From contig JALLBK010000217.1 of the NCBI GenBank assembly GCA_036940085.1, forward strand, positions 1-28,640: a DNA stretch of 28,640 bases, read 5' to 3'. Below, piece by piece: positions 20,435 through 28,640 of the stretch. The stretch comes from Discostella pseudostelligera (Eukaryota > Bacillariophyta > Thalassiosirophyceae > Thalassiosirales > Thalassiosiraceae). Position numbers and translations under genes: made by a program. The notes below the pieces were generated by a model. It was not told the DNA's origin, searched no databases, and saw only the letters and a program-made list of their open reading frames with translations. Within the stretch, counting starts at the first letter, position 1. The number at the start of each line of letters is the position of its first letter.

Positions 20435-23024
20435 ATGGTGCAACGACGGGGACGACCCCTCACGGCATTTGACGGTGGCAGTGGCTCGTCATCCGACAGC
20501 GACAATGATGCCTTTGCATCCATATCCAAGAAGAAGAAACCCCGCCTCAATTCGGTCGACGGTGCAGATGATGTCAACAAGCCATCCCAGCAAACTGCGT
20601 CCTTTAACGCACAACCACCGACAACATCTTCATCATCGTCAACCATCAATGACATCCCACCTATTGCGGATTCATCCTCCACCAAACGACATCATCATAT
20701 GAACTCTATCCGTCAGGCAAAAATGGACGCCTTGCTTCAGGAATTACAAACTACGCAACCGTCTGATGCAGCAGCAGCCGCGGCTACTTCTGGACATCGA
20801 GAAGACGATTATTACGGCAGCATTCATGATGGAGATAGTTTTTTCGAGCATGATGGGGGTAATAACAACTTTGCTCCACAAAAGAAGGGTAGCTATGTCG
20901 AACCTGGTATGGAACATTTAACGACTAATCTATTCGTTGGGAACTTGGACCCAATGACTACGGAAGAGGAATTAACAGATGTGTTTAGACAATTTGGTGA
21001 GGTTTATAATGTTACTATGGATATCTTTTGGTGGCTCTCATGAGGATGAAATTCGGGGTTATGATTGCTTAATGTTGCTCTAACCAATGAACATGCCGAG
21101 GTGCATGTTTTTCGTTTCTCTCGACTCTTTCACACTACACTGATCTCGGATCATACGTGACGGTCATCTGCAGGTGATCTCTACTCTGTCAAAATCATGT
21201 GGCCTCGTTCGTCCGAGGAGAGGGCTCGTAATCGGAACACTGGATTCGTCTGCTTTATGCATCGCGCCGACGCAGAGGATGCTATGGATGCCTACTGCGA
21301 TGCCGATCCTCTTGGCACGGGACGACGGATGGTATTGCGATGGGGAAAGAATGTTAAGAAGACTGTCAAATTTGGAACTGGAGGAGTTCCGACGAATTTA
21401 AGGAAGAAACCAAGGGTTGATCCAAAAGATACTGCAGCCTCGGAGAGTCATGATAGGGTTAATCAAACTGCAGCATCATTGAGCACGGATAATGATGGTT
21501 CAGGGGAAATAGCACCAGAGGATGAGCGATGTCAAAGGTCCAATGATAATCATCACTCAACCACAATGCAAAGCAACCCTTTCCCTTTGGAAAAAACATC
21601 GTTGTCGAAGAGCGCGGGACAGAAAGTATCGCCTCTTCTTGGACCAGCCTACGATCCTGTGCAACATGCTGCTGCAGCCATTCATGTTATTGCACCATCT
21701 GATCCACGTCGAGAGAAATTCATCTCTACAGTCGCATCCTTTGTAGCGAAAGATGGTACTATTTTTGAACAAAAGTTGATAGAGACACAAAGTTTTAACC
21801 CCGACTTTCGGTTCCTGACCCTCCGCGACGATGATGGAGTTTCAATTCATACTGGTAGTGCTGATGACGGTAATATACGATTCGAAGAGCACGTATTCTA
21901 TCGTTGGCGAGTCTACTCTTTTGCTCAAGGTGATGGTTTCAATTCCTGGCGGACTGATCCCTTCGTTATGTTCGAACCACACGGTAGATTTTGGATTCCA
22001 CCTCGGCTGAATACACTGGCCGCACAAGAGGAAGAAGAGGCTGAGAAGCGTCGAGATCAAAAACGACAAGCAACCCAGGAAGAAAGGCGGAAGCTGGTGG
22101 GACAGACAACTGATTGCACTGCTACAGGGGCGCAGCTGAGACGTAAAACATCAGAGAAGGGAGGTGGGGTTAAGCTCAATGAATGGGAGAGAAAAGTATT
22201 CCATGAGTTATTAAGAGAGAAATTGTGCGCTTCACAGGAATCGATTTGCAATGCCATGGCATTTGCCTTTGATAAAAGTGGTGCTGCCAAAGAAATATCT
22301 GAACTTTTGCATGCGGCGCTGCTTGAGTCCGGAGACGGAATCTCAGTCGACACCAGAATCGCTCGACTCTTTCTTTTGTCCGACATTTTATTTAATTCTC
22401 AACAACCTGGGGTGCGAAATGCGTTCCAATACAGAGGTGAGTAAAGATGTTTGCAATTCATGCATAACACACTTAACAATATCTCAAGAATGTTTCTCTG
22501 GTACAGATGCCATCGAAGCGATGGCACCAAATGTGTTTGAAAGTCTTGGTCAGCATGGAGGCGGACGCATGACAAAGAACAAGGTACGAAAGGCAGTGTC
22601 GTCAGTGCTGGGTGCATGGACCAACTGGAGTGTTTACAATACAACCTTCATTGATGATTTGGAGAACAAATTCGAAGGACGCGAAACAGTAGCTTCAGCT
22701 GAGAATGCGGTAGAAGAACCAAATCGGGATAATGATGAAATAGAAGCAGAGCATGCAGACGCTGACAAAGAACTCACATCATATGACAACAATACTGCTG
22801 TTTCAACTACTCTGAGAGGCACGTGGACATCTGCAGTCAGCGTCGACGCTCAAGAAATTGTTGAAGATATGGACGGAGAAGCCATTGATGACTTGGATGG
22901 AGTTGAATGTGACGAAAATGATGATGGGGAAAGCGGAGATGTCGACGGAGAAGAGTTAGATGACGTTGATGGAGAGGTACTCGATGGCATTGATGGAGAT
23001 GAACTCGGTGATGGTGACTTGTAA
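20435..23024 (+). CDS. U2SURP: U2 snRNP-associated SURP protein (SR140)
   Basis: This is a spliceosomal protein that associates with U2 snRNP. Exons are 20435-20996, 21174-22436 and 22507-23024; introns of 177 and 70 nt, both GT-AG, phase 1; 780 aa. The RRM (from about residue 163) is split by intron 1: TTNLFVGNLDPMTTEEEL...FRQFG then DLYSVKIMWPRSSEERARNR and GFVCFMHRADAEDAM, the SR140-specific RRM text. A SURP module follows at about 359-465 (REKFISTVASFVAKDGTIFE ... FYRWRVYSFAQGD). A CID-like domain lies at about 521-640, split by intron 2 (ARLFLLSDILFNS...NAFQYR then DAIEAMAPNVFESL, LGAWTNWSVY). The acidic tail repeats DDLDGV / DDVDG, as in human SR140. The start is the first in-frame ATG (ACCATGG); the open frame before it begins with GTG. 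Confidence 0.93.
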
Positions 23025-23150
23025 CTGCTAATTGATGGGTTTCATTGATTACTGCAAATGCTCTGTAATCAATTCTCCTTGTACAGTGTACTACATCATT
23101 TATCACCCATCCAAGTCTTCGGCAACCATGATGGTCACCATGCCGAATCT

Positions 23151-23284
23151 GCCACGTGGATTTCAGATACGGGTGGCCCTTTGATTTAACCTGCCACGTG
23201 GATATCAGATGAGGGCGCTCTTACTTGTTTGACTCACCTTGCCACGTGGAGTTCAGATGCGGTAGCGGTTGCCACGTGGAATAT
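23151..23284 (+). repeat. Four degenerate G-box-centred direct repeats
   Basis: Units are spaced 42, 48 and 30 bp (CACGTG to CACGTG). Each has the full palindrome CCACGTGG, and the first three also share TCAGAT followed by a GG-containing end. Confidence 0.8.
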
Positions 23285-23425
23285 TTGATACTCTTCCTCT
23301 CCCGCCAAAAATTGTGGTACTCCTACAGACTCCTACGCATCTATCTCCATCTATCATCTAGTTGAGTTTCTCTCCTTATCACCATCAACCATCAAGATTC
23401 AAGATCACACCCGCCATCTATCATC

Positions 23426-23484
23426 TATCGGTATCGGTATCGGTATCGGTATCGGCCATCGCCTATGCCTATGCCTATGCCTAT
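23426..23484 (+). repeat. Two hexamer microsatellites
   Basis: Five copies of TATCGG (23426-23455) are followed after 5 bp by four copies of GCCTAT (23461-23484), about 110 bp before the RsmE start codon. Confidence 0.9.
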
Positions 23485-23592
23485 GTGGTGGCTGTACCGT
23501 TGAGGCGTACTCACTTCATCACCACCTAGGCAGATACGCCAATCATTATCGCTTCATTCTATCCTGTGGTAGCAATAGACAATAGACTTATC

Positions 23593-24930
23593 ATGTATTC
23601 CTCACGGTTCCACGTAGGCGTAGTGGCGATCGCGGTTGTATCCATCTCATTAACGTCGTCGTTTCATGTGTTAGGAGCATTCACAGGGGTATCTCAATGC
23701 ATTGGGAGAGGGAATGATTATATCGTGAAACGATACCGATTGCATCAGAATGATCCTGCGAGGTTAAGGTTGTCTAGAGTTCACCATCAATTTCGTTCGT
23801 CAATACCGGAGGATCACGAGCAACGACAGTACTGGACATTGCCTCGACTTTATGTTGGACAAAGCCGTAGCATGCGGGGAAAGGTAACATTATCAACAGG
23901 ATCCATGGTTCCTCTGCTTCCAGAGCAGACACATTATCTGATTAAAGTCATGCGCATAATGAACAATAGAAGAATGAATCGACGACAGCAGAGATCGTGT
24001 GAAGTTGACAATGAGGCGAGAATTAGAATATTCAATGGAGAAGATGGTGAATGGCTGGCGAAAGTTCACTTGTCGATACCAGGGCATGAACTTGAATCTT
24101 CAGTAAAATCCAAAAATAGAGGCAAAAGAAACGGTCGTTCTCACAATGGAAGAGGAGGAGACGATTCTCTTGTAGCCGAGTGCATACTTCAATTGAGAGC
24201 TCAAGATTATGTCGACGATGACAGACCATGGGTCCTCTTTGTCCCACTCAAAAAACAACCGAGAATGAAGATAATGATAGAAAAATGTACAGAGCTAGGC
24301 GTGGGTAGGTTGATTTCAGTGGCGTCAGATCGGATGGAAGGTGAAGCATCAGCTGCATTACTCGGTATAAGAGGCGATGATATTTTTAAGGGAAATCAAG
24401 CCGATGACAATAAGTTGAGGATCGACAAGCTAGAGATCCAGGCGATTGAAGCATCTGAGCAGTGTGAAAGATTGGGAATTCCGATTATAACTTGCGACTT
24501 AGGCTTGTCTCTGCATGAGAAGTCGAGTGGTGAAATATTGACGATTCGAGATGTGGTGGAGGAATGGTGCCGAGCTTGGGAAGCTGAGGAGGGTCGTGAT
24601 GTCGCCAAATCGATTGACCAAGTCGACGCTTTCAAAATTGTATCAAAACGAAACGCTAGAAGAGTGTTATTGATATGCAGAGAGCGTGGACATGGCGGAG
24701 AGGTAGTGCCTGTGCTGCAGGCCTTACATGACAACAAACGAGTATCATTCTTAGTTGGACCAGAAGGGGGTTGGAGTGCCAACGAGGAGGAACTGTTCGA
24801 TGAAATCTGCTCAAAATATGCTGGTCAAGATGAATCGCCTGTTCAGTGTGTTTCTCTTGGATCATCGGTTCTCCGTGCTGAAACAGCGTGTTTGATGGCG
24901 GTCGGTGCATGGACTTTGATGGAGAAATAG
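23593..24930 (+). CDS. rsmE: Probable plastid-targeted RsmE 16S rRNA m3U methyltransferase
   Basis: This is a SPOUT-class methyltransferase that in bacteria methylates N3 of U1498 of 16S rRNA. It is 445 aa, single exon, against about 240-250 for bacterial RsmE; the excess is an N-terminal extension plus basic and acidic insertions. Conserved parts: RLYVG near residue 100, PLKKQPRMKIMIEKCTELGV (the K..EK..ELG core), IEASEQCERLGIP, LVGPEGGW at 387-394, and SLGSSVLRAETA near the end (the knotted SAM site). The start is the first ATG (23593); the frame is open 9 codons earlier only from GTG. The first 30 residues form a signal-peptide-like segment (VVAIAVVSISLTSSFHVLGA) with Phe at 30 after Gly-Ala, resembling the diatom ASAFAP plastid-import context. 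Its target is then likely plastid small-subunit rRNA (inference). Confidence 0.9.
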   Translation: MYSSRFHVGVVAIAVVSISLTSSFHVLGAFTGVSQCIGRGNDYIVKRYRLHQNDPARLRLSRVHHQFRSSIPEDHEQRQYWTLPRLYVGQSRSMRGKVTLSTGSMVPLLPEQTHYLIKVMRIMNNRRMNRRQQRSCEVDNEARIRIFNGEDGEWLAKVHLSIPGHELESSVKSKNRGKRNGRSHNGRGGDDSLVAECILQLRAQDYVDDDRPWVLFVPLKKQPRMKIMIEKCTELGVGRLISVASDRMEGEASAALLGIRGDDIFKGNQADDNKLRIDKLEIQAIEASEQCERLGIPIITCDLGLSLHEKSSGEILTIRDVVEEWCRAWEAEEGRDVAKSIDQVDAFKIVSKRNARRVLLICRERGHGGEVVPVLQALHDNKRVSFLVGPEGGWSANEEELFDEICSKYAGQDESPVQCVSLGSSVLRAETACLMAVGAWTLMEK

Positions 24931-24987
24931 TAACAATGGAACCCTATTCGTCTCCTGTATTTAATACTTTCTTTGACCACCTGAAGC

Positions 24988-25685
24988 TTAAAACTCATCT
25001 GTAATTTGTGAAACAGGTTCCCCTCCCCCTGCGCCTTGAGCCAACACGGTCGCACTTGAAATTACTTTCCCCAATGATAGTTCGGCTTCTTCGTTTCTCA
25101 TTGTAAATATAGCGATCCATATCAGCAACGACAGACACAATGCATTTGGTACACCAGCAAACTTTAACGATTTGTAACTATCCACATCAGCATCTAGGAA
25201 AGCATTGAACCAAAACATTGGCACTGAAACGTGACGATGGCGATGCAAAATAAGTGCATTTCTAGATGATGAACCATGTGCAAATTTTTCAACTTACCAA
25301 AGGCTACGAGATTGAAGCCAAAGAGTGCAGCGGTGATCCCTCTTGTTTCATTGCGCACTCCGAGAAAAATTCCATACAGTGCACCCAATACGAGACGAAT
25401 CTGTTGTGCCGATGTTGTGGCAAACACCGCGAACGCGAATGGCGGTGCGGGGCGGGTGGACGCAGACGCNAATCTGTTGTGCCGATGTTGTGGCAAACAC
25501 CGCGAACGCGAATGGCGGTGCGGGGCGGGTGGACGCAGACGCAGGCAGATGTTGTGAGACGAAGAATGAGCATATGAATTTTGATGCATATGATTTGGTC
25601 TCAGTCTCACCCATATCGCTATATCGGGTAGCTCAGGCACGGTTCCGGCATGAGGTTTGGATTGAAAGGAAAATCGCCCCGTCAT
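24988..25685 (-). CDS. RAB5IF/EMC6-family small membrane protein (three exons)
   Basis: I propose exons (minus) 25685-25611, 25400-25298 and 25223-24988, giving 137 aa. Intron 1 is GTGAGA...AG, phase 0, 210 nt as assembled. Intron 2 is GTAAGT...AG, 74 nt, phase 1. The spliced text reads ELPDIAIW-IRLVLGALYGIFLG, then TAALFGFNLVAF-VPMFWFNAFLD and ALCLSLLIWIAIFT. This fits the Rab5ip family (RAB5IF/OPTI, EMC6) in layout: a W-I-R lead, a membrane hairpin, and a third hydrophobic segment. Family members act as ER insertase/translocon partners or in respirasome assembly. The gene is hard to see because intron 1 contains an ambiguous base and a duplicated 72-bp block. An alternative read-through start (ATG at 25614) would need that block collapsed. 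It converges on rsmE with 57 bp between stops. Confidence 0.68.
25398..25542. repeat. 72-bp exact direct duplication separated by one N
   Basis: Bases 25398-25469 and 25471-25542 are identical, with a single N at 25470 between them. This is the classic appearance of two contig ends that overlap but were joined with a gap character. The block covers the 3' end of intron 1 of the RAB5IF-like gene and duplicates its splice acceptor. Confidence 0.92.
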
Positions 25686-25975
25686 GGTATTGTATTGTCG
25701 GCGTCGGATGTTGTTGTTTGCTTCGAATGTCCTTTGCCTTTGGATGCATGTTCATGTTGTTGTTGTTTTCCCGTTGTTTTGGCTTGGCTTTTTGTTGTTG
25801 CTTGTTGCGTACTCCTATTTTCCGCCAAATGCCACGCGTATCGACATCGTATCTCCCGCCAAATTGAATTTCGAATTTCCCGCCAAGTCAATTTCTCCCG
25901 CCAAATCAATGCCAGCCACGTGGAAGTACAAAGACCGCCACACACCACGCACAGACGGACCGGCCACAAGCAAGC

Positions 25976-26007
<32 letters not shown>

Positions 26008-26050
26008 GAGCAGAAGCCAAAGTCAATAAGAACCGGAGCCGAAACCGAAC
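25686..26050. promoter_or_regulatory. Bidirectional promoter with four E2F-like sites and a G-box
   Basis: This lies between the RAB5IF-like gene (-) and the GGCT-like gene (+). E2F-like 12-mers are TTTTCCGCCAAA (25818-25829), TCTCCCGCCAAA (25852-25863), TTTCCCGCCAAG (25876-25887) and TCTCCCGCCAAA (25894-25905), all in the same direction. CACGTG follows at 25917-25922, within CCACGTGG. A CAG repeat (seven CAG, one CAA, one CAG) lies at 25978-26004 in the probable leader of the GGCT-like gene. Confidence 0.65.
25978..26004 (+). repeat. CAG trinucleotide repeat
   Basis: Seven CAG units, one CAA and one CAG, 46 bp before the GGCT-like start codon. It is outside the coding region as annotated. 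Confidence 0.85.
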
Positions 26051-27181
26051 ATGGTCTATTTGTCGCCATTCATTGAGGGTGGCGCCGCATTACTTGTTGC
26101 CAAAAGCATTTATGCAGTCGTCTGCTCTCTCTACCTATCTCTATTCACGATGAAGAATTTTATCTTTGGATACGGCTCACTAATATGTCCGCAATCAAGG
26201 GCGATGACCGCGCCGACTCTGAGCAATTCTACAGCTGAGCCTGTTATCGTTAATCATATCGAACGGACGTGGTCAGCGCGGATCAACAGAAGGCGCCGTC
26301 ACTCTGGTTTGCGGAAAATGGCACCCTCTTCTGTGCGTGGTTGGACTCCAGTCGGTGTCAGGTTTCGACGTGGTGCAGTCTGCAATGGCGTACTCATTTG
26401 CATCGACGAGGAAGAATTATTTCGCTTTGACGAGAGAGAAGTAGGTTATAATCGTCAGAGAATAGACGTGGCTGATATTCATCGTCACGTAGATTCAGAT
26501 ATACTGATCAATGAATCCATGAGTTTGTGGCCTACTGAATCGACTGATGAAGAGAATTGTGATGACATGACATCATCCAGAGAGAATCTTGACCGCGGGG
26601 GTGTCAAATGCTCGGAATGTCGACTGGTTTTCGAAAGGGCTTCCGCGAAGCGCAGAAAGATCACAAGCGTATCTAGCACAATTGCTTTGTCTGAGGAGTG
26701 TGAAGAAATTGCGGTATGGGTATATGTTCAGAACGAAAAGTAAGTGGATCTACATGCAATAGGTATTCACCTTCTTTTTGGTCGCCATGTCTAATGAGTG
26801 CTCTCCTTACGAAATATTCAAAGCTTGCCTGCCGATAGAGCGTTTCCAATAAGTCAGAGCTACGTGGACATAATCATGAGGGGATGCTTATCTATATCGC
26901 GTGACTTTGCGAGGAGGTTCCTCGAAACTACGCATGGGTGGGAGCATGAAGAATGGCTTGATCAAAACGATGGGGACAACACAAATAATAATGGAGAAGA
27001 CGACGATAGCAATGATGATCGAGTCAGTACTTTGAATCGTTGCATATGGGTGAATGATCGGCATGCTCCAATTTATTGCCGTGCGGACTTTGAATACTCA
27101 CTAATGAACGGCAAAGAAATTGATGAGTTAATTCAGGAGCACCACCCGCGTGCATTGAAGCTGCGAGTGCTTGCGATGTGA
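26051..27181 (+). CDS. Gamma-glutamylcyclotransferase-like protein
   Basis: This protein has a GGCT fold; the family converts gamma-glutamyl peptides to 5-oxoproline. Exons 26051-26739 and 26824-27181 are joined by an 84-nt GTAAGT...AG intron in phase 2; 348 aa. Signature FGYGSLI is at residues 39-45, followed by PVGVRFRRGAVCNGVLI and FDEREVGYNR, in which Glu130 is the candidate catalytic acid. Across the splice the text reads YVQNENLPADRAFPISQSYV, typical of this family's C-terminal half. Two Asp/Glu/Asn-rich insertions are present (about 160-200 and in exon 2). The first 33 residues before MKNFIFGYGSL are hydrophobic and could be a signal or anchor; a start at the second ATG (26150) is the alternative. 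The physiological substrate is unknown. Confidence 0.8.
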
Positions 27182-27653
27182 GCATTGTCGATGGCTGAAG
27201 AAATGTTTGACTCACGAAATTAGACACATTAGAGATGCGAGCAGTTTCCTTCTGATACTTCTCATTTGTTTGCGAGAACATCAAATAACTCAAATAATCT
27301 TTATACATAAGATGGGATATGCAATAATCACTTCGATAACAATAATTCAGTTAACGATCAATATCGCTGCGTTCATCGTTCTGTGTGAGCATCGCACCTC
27401 GCTCCACCGACCACCTCGAATCTAAACACGTGGAAGCAGCATCGCATGGCGGGAGACTTCCCGCCAAGATAAGAAGTCGTCGTCTCCCTTTTCCCACAAA
27501 ATGTTTTGGCGGGACACGGATCTCTACGTTACGGATATATCGCACGGAGTATGAACAGCGCACATCGCGACCATGAACCATGGCGCTCTCTCCTCTCCTC
27601 CCCATCAACTGGTCCGTCACGCAGTCGTCCACCGCCGCCACTCACATAGGTCA
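27182..27653 (+). promoter_or_regulatory. CtpA promoter with G-box, E2F-like inverted pair and upstream frame
   Basis: CACGTG at 27427-27432 is followed after 15 bp by an inverted pair GGCGGGAGACTTCCCGCC (27448-27465), and a further TTTGGCGGGACA at 27505-27516. An upstream frame starts at ATG 27580 (25 codons, peptide begins MALSPLLPIN) and its stop TGA (27655-27657) overlaps the ATG at 27654. Nothing I can name lies in 27182-27420. Confidence 0.55.
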
Positions 27654-28640
27654 ATGAAAAGCAGGCAACAAAATATGAGTCGTAATCGTAAAAATCGCCA
27701 ACCATTGCCATTAATTGTAATATTCGGATTGTGTTCATGTATCATCTGTGGCTCGTCGCTCATCATCCCCACTGGCCTACCTCGTGTGATAAATCTTCCT
27801 CGAACAAATAGTGCATCAGCAATCTGCTCAACGTCGAAATCTAGATTTGGACATAAATTTGAAGGTGAAGGACGACGAGAGGGAAGAAGTTTACTGCGAG
27901 CTGAATCACAACCATCCATTCCAACACGAAGTGGAGGTCGAGGTTGGAACCAATTTTTGTCAGTACAACGAACAGCTCTAACTGCATTTTGTGCAGGATC
28001 GATGTTTGCGGTTTTACTTTCGATGGTGATATTTAGTTCATCACTGAGTAATGACAATCAGCATTATGTTCCATTCGTTGGATGGAAAGGACTCCAGCAG
28101 ACGACATCATTCAACAACTTGGCCAGACGCAAACAAGATGGAGCGGAACATCTGATTCAAAGGTCGGTTAGTCTTTATAGAAATGTTATGGAGCAATTGG
28201 ATCAAAATTATGTCGATGATCTTGAGCCAATGTCGCTCTTCGAGACTACAACTCACGCCATGCTATCTACGCTTGATCCTTACACTATGTACATTTCACC
28301 GCAAGATATTGTGAAACGACATCAACTGGTTGGGATTGGAGCATTTGTAATGAAAGCAGGGGAATCTCCCGAGTTTTTGGATGGAAAGACAGTATCAACA
28401 CTGATGGCCAATGTTCCTAGTCCAGTTGCTCTTCCGACCCAACTTCTACGTTCAACCAAAAGCCAAGGCATGCAAATCAATGATGGGTATCGTGTGGTTC
28501 TTTCATTAGAAGGCTATGCGTATGATGCTGGATTGCGAGTCGGTGATGTGATTCTTGGTATTGACAATCAATCAATAGTGGGAGATAGCGCATCTATTCC
28601 AACATTAGAGAAGGTGAGGGACCTCTTGAAGGGCCCAAAT
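27654..28640 (+). CDS. ctpA: C-terminal processing protease (CtpA, peptidase S41), 5' part
   Basis: The frame is open from here to the window edge (329 codons seen), so the catalytic Ser/Lys region lies beyond it. In plastids CtpA trims the C-terminus of photosystem II D1 in the thylakoid lumen. Visible: a signal-like hydrophobic stretch (LPLIVIFGLCSCIICG), a second hydrophobic segment (TAFCAGSMFAVLLSMVIF) that may direct lumen transfer, then the S41 lead QNYVDDLEPMSLFE, STLDPYTMYISPQD, VGIGAF, and a PDZ domain with YDAGLRVGDVILGIDNQSI. A roughly 40-residue insertion separates the GIG strand from the PDZ strand VVLSLEG. In-frame ATGs exist at 27573, 27654 and 27675; I chose 27654 because it keeps the signal segment near the N-terminus, and 27675 is equally possible. 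Confidence 0.85.
   Translation, partial: MKSRQQNMSRNRKNRQPLPLIVIFGLCSCIICGSSLIIPTGLPRVINLPRTNSASAICSTSKSRFGHKFEGEGRREGRSLLRAESQPSIPTRSGGRGWNQFLSVQRTALTAFCAGSMFAVLLSMVIFSSSLSNDNQHYVPFVGWKGLQQTTSFNNLARRKQDGAEHLIQRSVSLYRNVMEQLDQNYVDDLEPMSLFETTTHAMLSTLDPYTMYISPQDIVKRHQLVGIGAFVMKAGESPEFLDGKTVSTLMANVPSPVALPTQLLRSTKSQGMQINDGYRVVLSLEGYAYDAGLRVGDVILGIDNQSIVGDSASIPTLEKVRDLLKGPN

Larger units (their letters stand above)
23025..23592 (+). promoter_or_regulatory. RsmE promoter with four G-box repeats and an E2F-like site
   Basis: This is 568 bp without a gene. Four copies of a degenerate unit TGCCACGTGGA followed by (N)2-TCAGAT in the first three have CACGTG at 23153-23158, 23195-23200, 23243-23248 and 23273-23278. 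An E2F-like TCTCCCGCCAAA lies at 23298-23309, 19 bp after the last G-box. Two hexamer microsatellites follow near the start codon. Confidence 0.65.

Noticed and set aside
25343..26153. Plus-strand frames over the RAB5IF-like gene and the divergent promoter
   Set aside because: They pass through the duplicated block, the N and the E2F-like array, and match nothing; antisense to a gene with consistent splicing.
1..28640. CRISPR arrays, insertion sequences, tRNA or rRNA genes, prokaryotic operons
   Set aside because: No regular repeat-spacer arrays, transposase-like frames or recognisable RNA folds were seen; the repeats present are microsatellites or promoter elements in a eukaryotic gene landscape.

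Overview
This is a nuclear segment from a microbial eukaryote, most likely a diatom. No genus can be named from sequence alone. The evidence is: 14 short GT-AG introns, mostly 69-85 nt; eukaryote-only proteins (FCP1, RAE1, U2SURP/SR140, SP-RING SUMO ligase, HSF, TLC protein); and plastid-type proteins carrying N-terminal signal sequences. One of these, an RsmE methyltransferase, has an Ala-Phe cleavage context resembling the diatom ASAFAP motif. Genes are densely packed on both strands.

Layout. 605-3682 (+) FCP1-type RNA polymerase II CTD phosphatase. 4056-6398 (-) unidentified basic protein of 780 aa. 6847-7788 (-) METTL13-like methyltransferase. 8100-9397 (+) RAE1 mRNA export factor. 10124-10905 (+) HSF-type DNA-binding protein. 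11031-12869 (-) membrane-anchored alpha/beta hydrolase. 13258-17648 (+) five-exon SP-RING (PIAS/Siz) SUMO E3 ligase. 18164-19128 (+) TLC-domain membrane protein. 19158-20075 (-) HSD17B10-like dehydrogenase. 20435-23024 (+) U2SURP/SR140. 23593-24930 (+) probable plastid RsmE. 24988-25685 (-) RAB5IF/EMC6-like small membrane protein. 26051-27181 (+) gamma-glutamylcyclotransferase-like protein. 27654 to the window end (+) 5' part of a C-terminal processing protease (CtpA/S41).

Several genes act on transcription, splicing, mRNA export or chromatin/SUMO, but nothing shows that they are functionally linked beyond proximity.

The most striking non-coding signal is a recurrent promoter module. Almost every 5' intergenic region holds one to several copies of an E2F-like element (core TCCCGCC/GGCGGGA, including perfect TTTGGCGGGAAA sites). 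In six of these regions an E2F-like site lies 8-19 bp from a G-box CACGTG. The 5' region of the TLC gene lacks the E2F core and instead carries tandem hexamer/heptamer microsatellites. The RsmE promoter carries four G-box repeats. The single ambiguous base (25470) sits between two identical 72-bp copies inside an intron and looks like an assembly scar.
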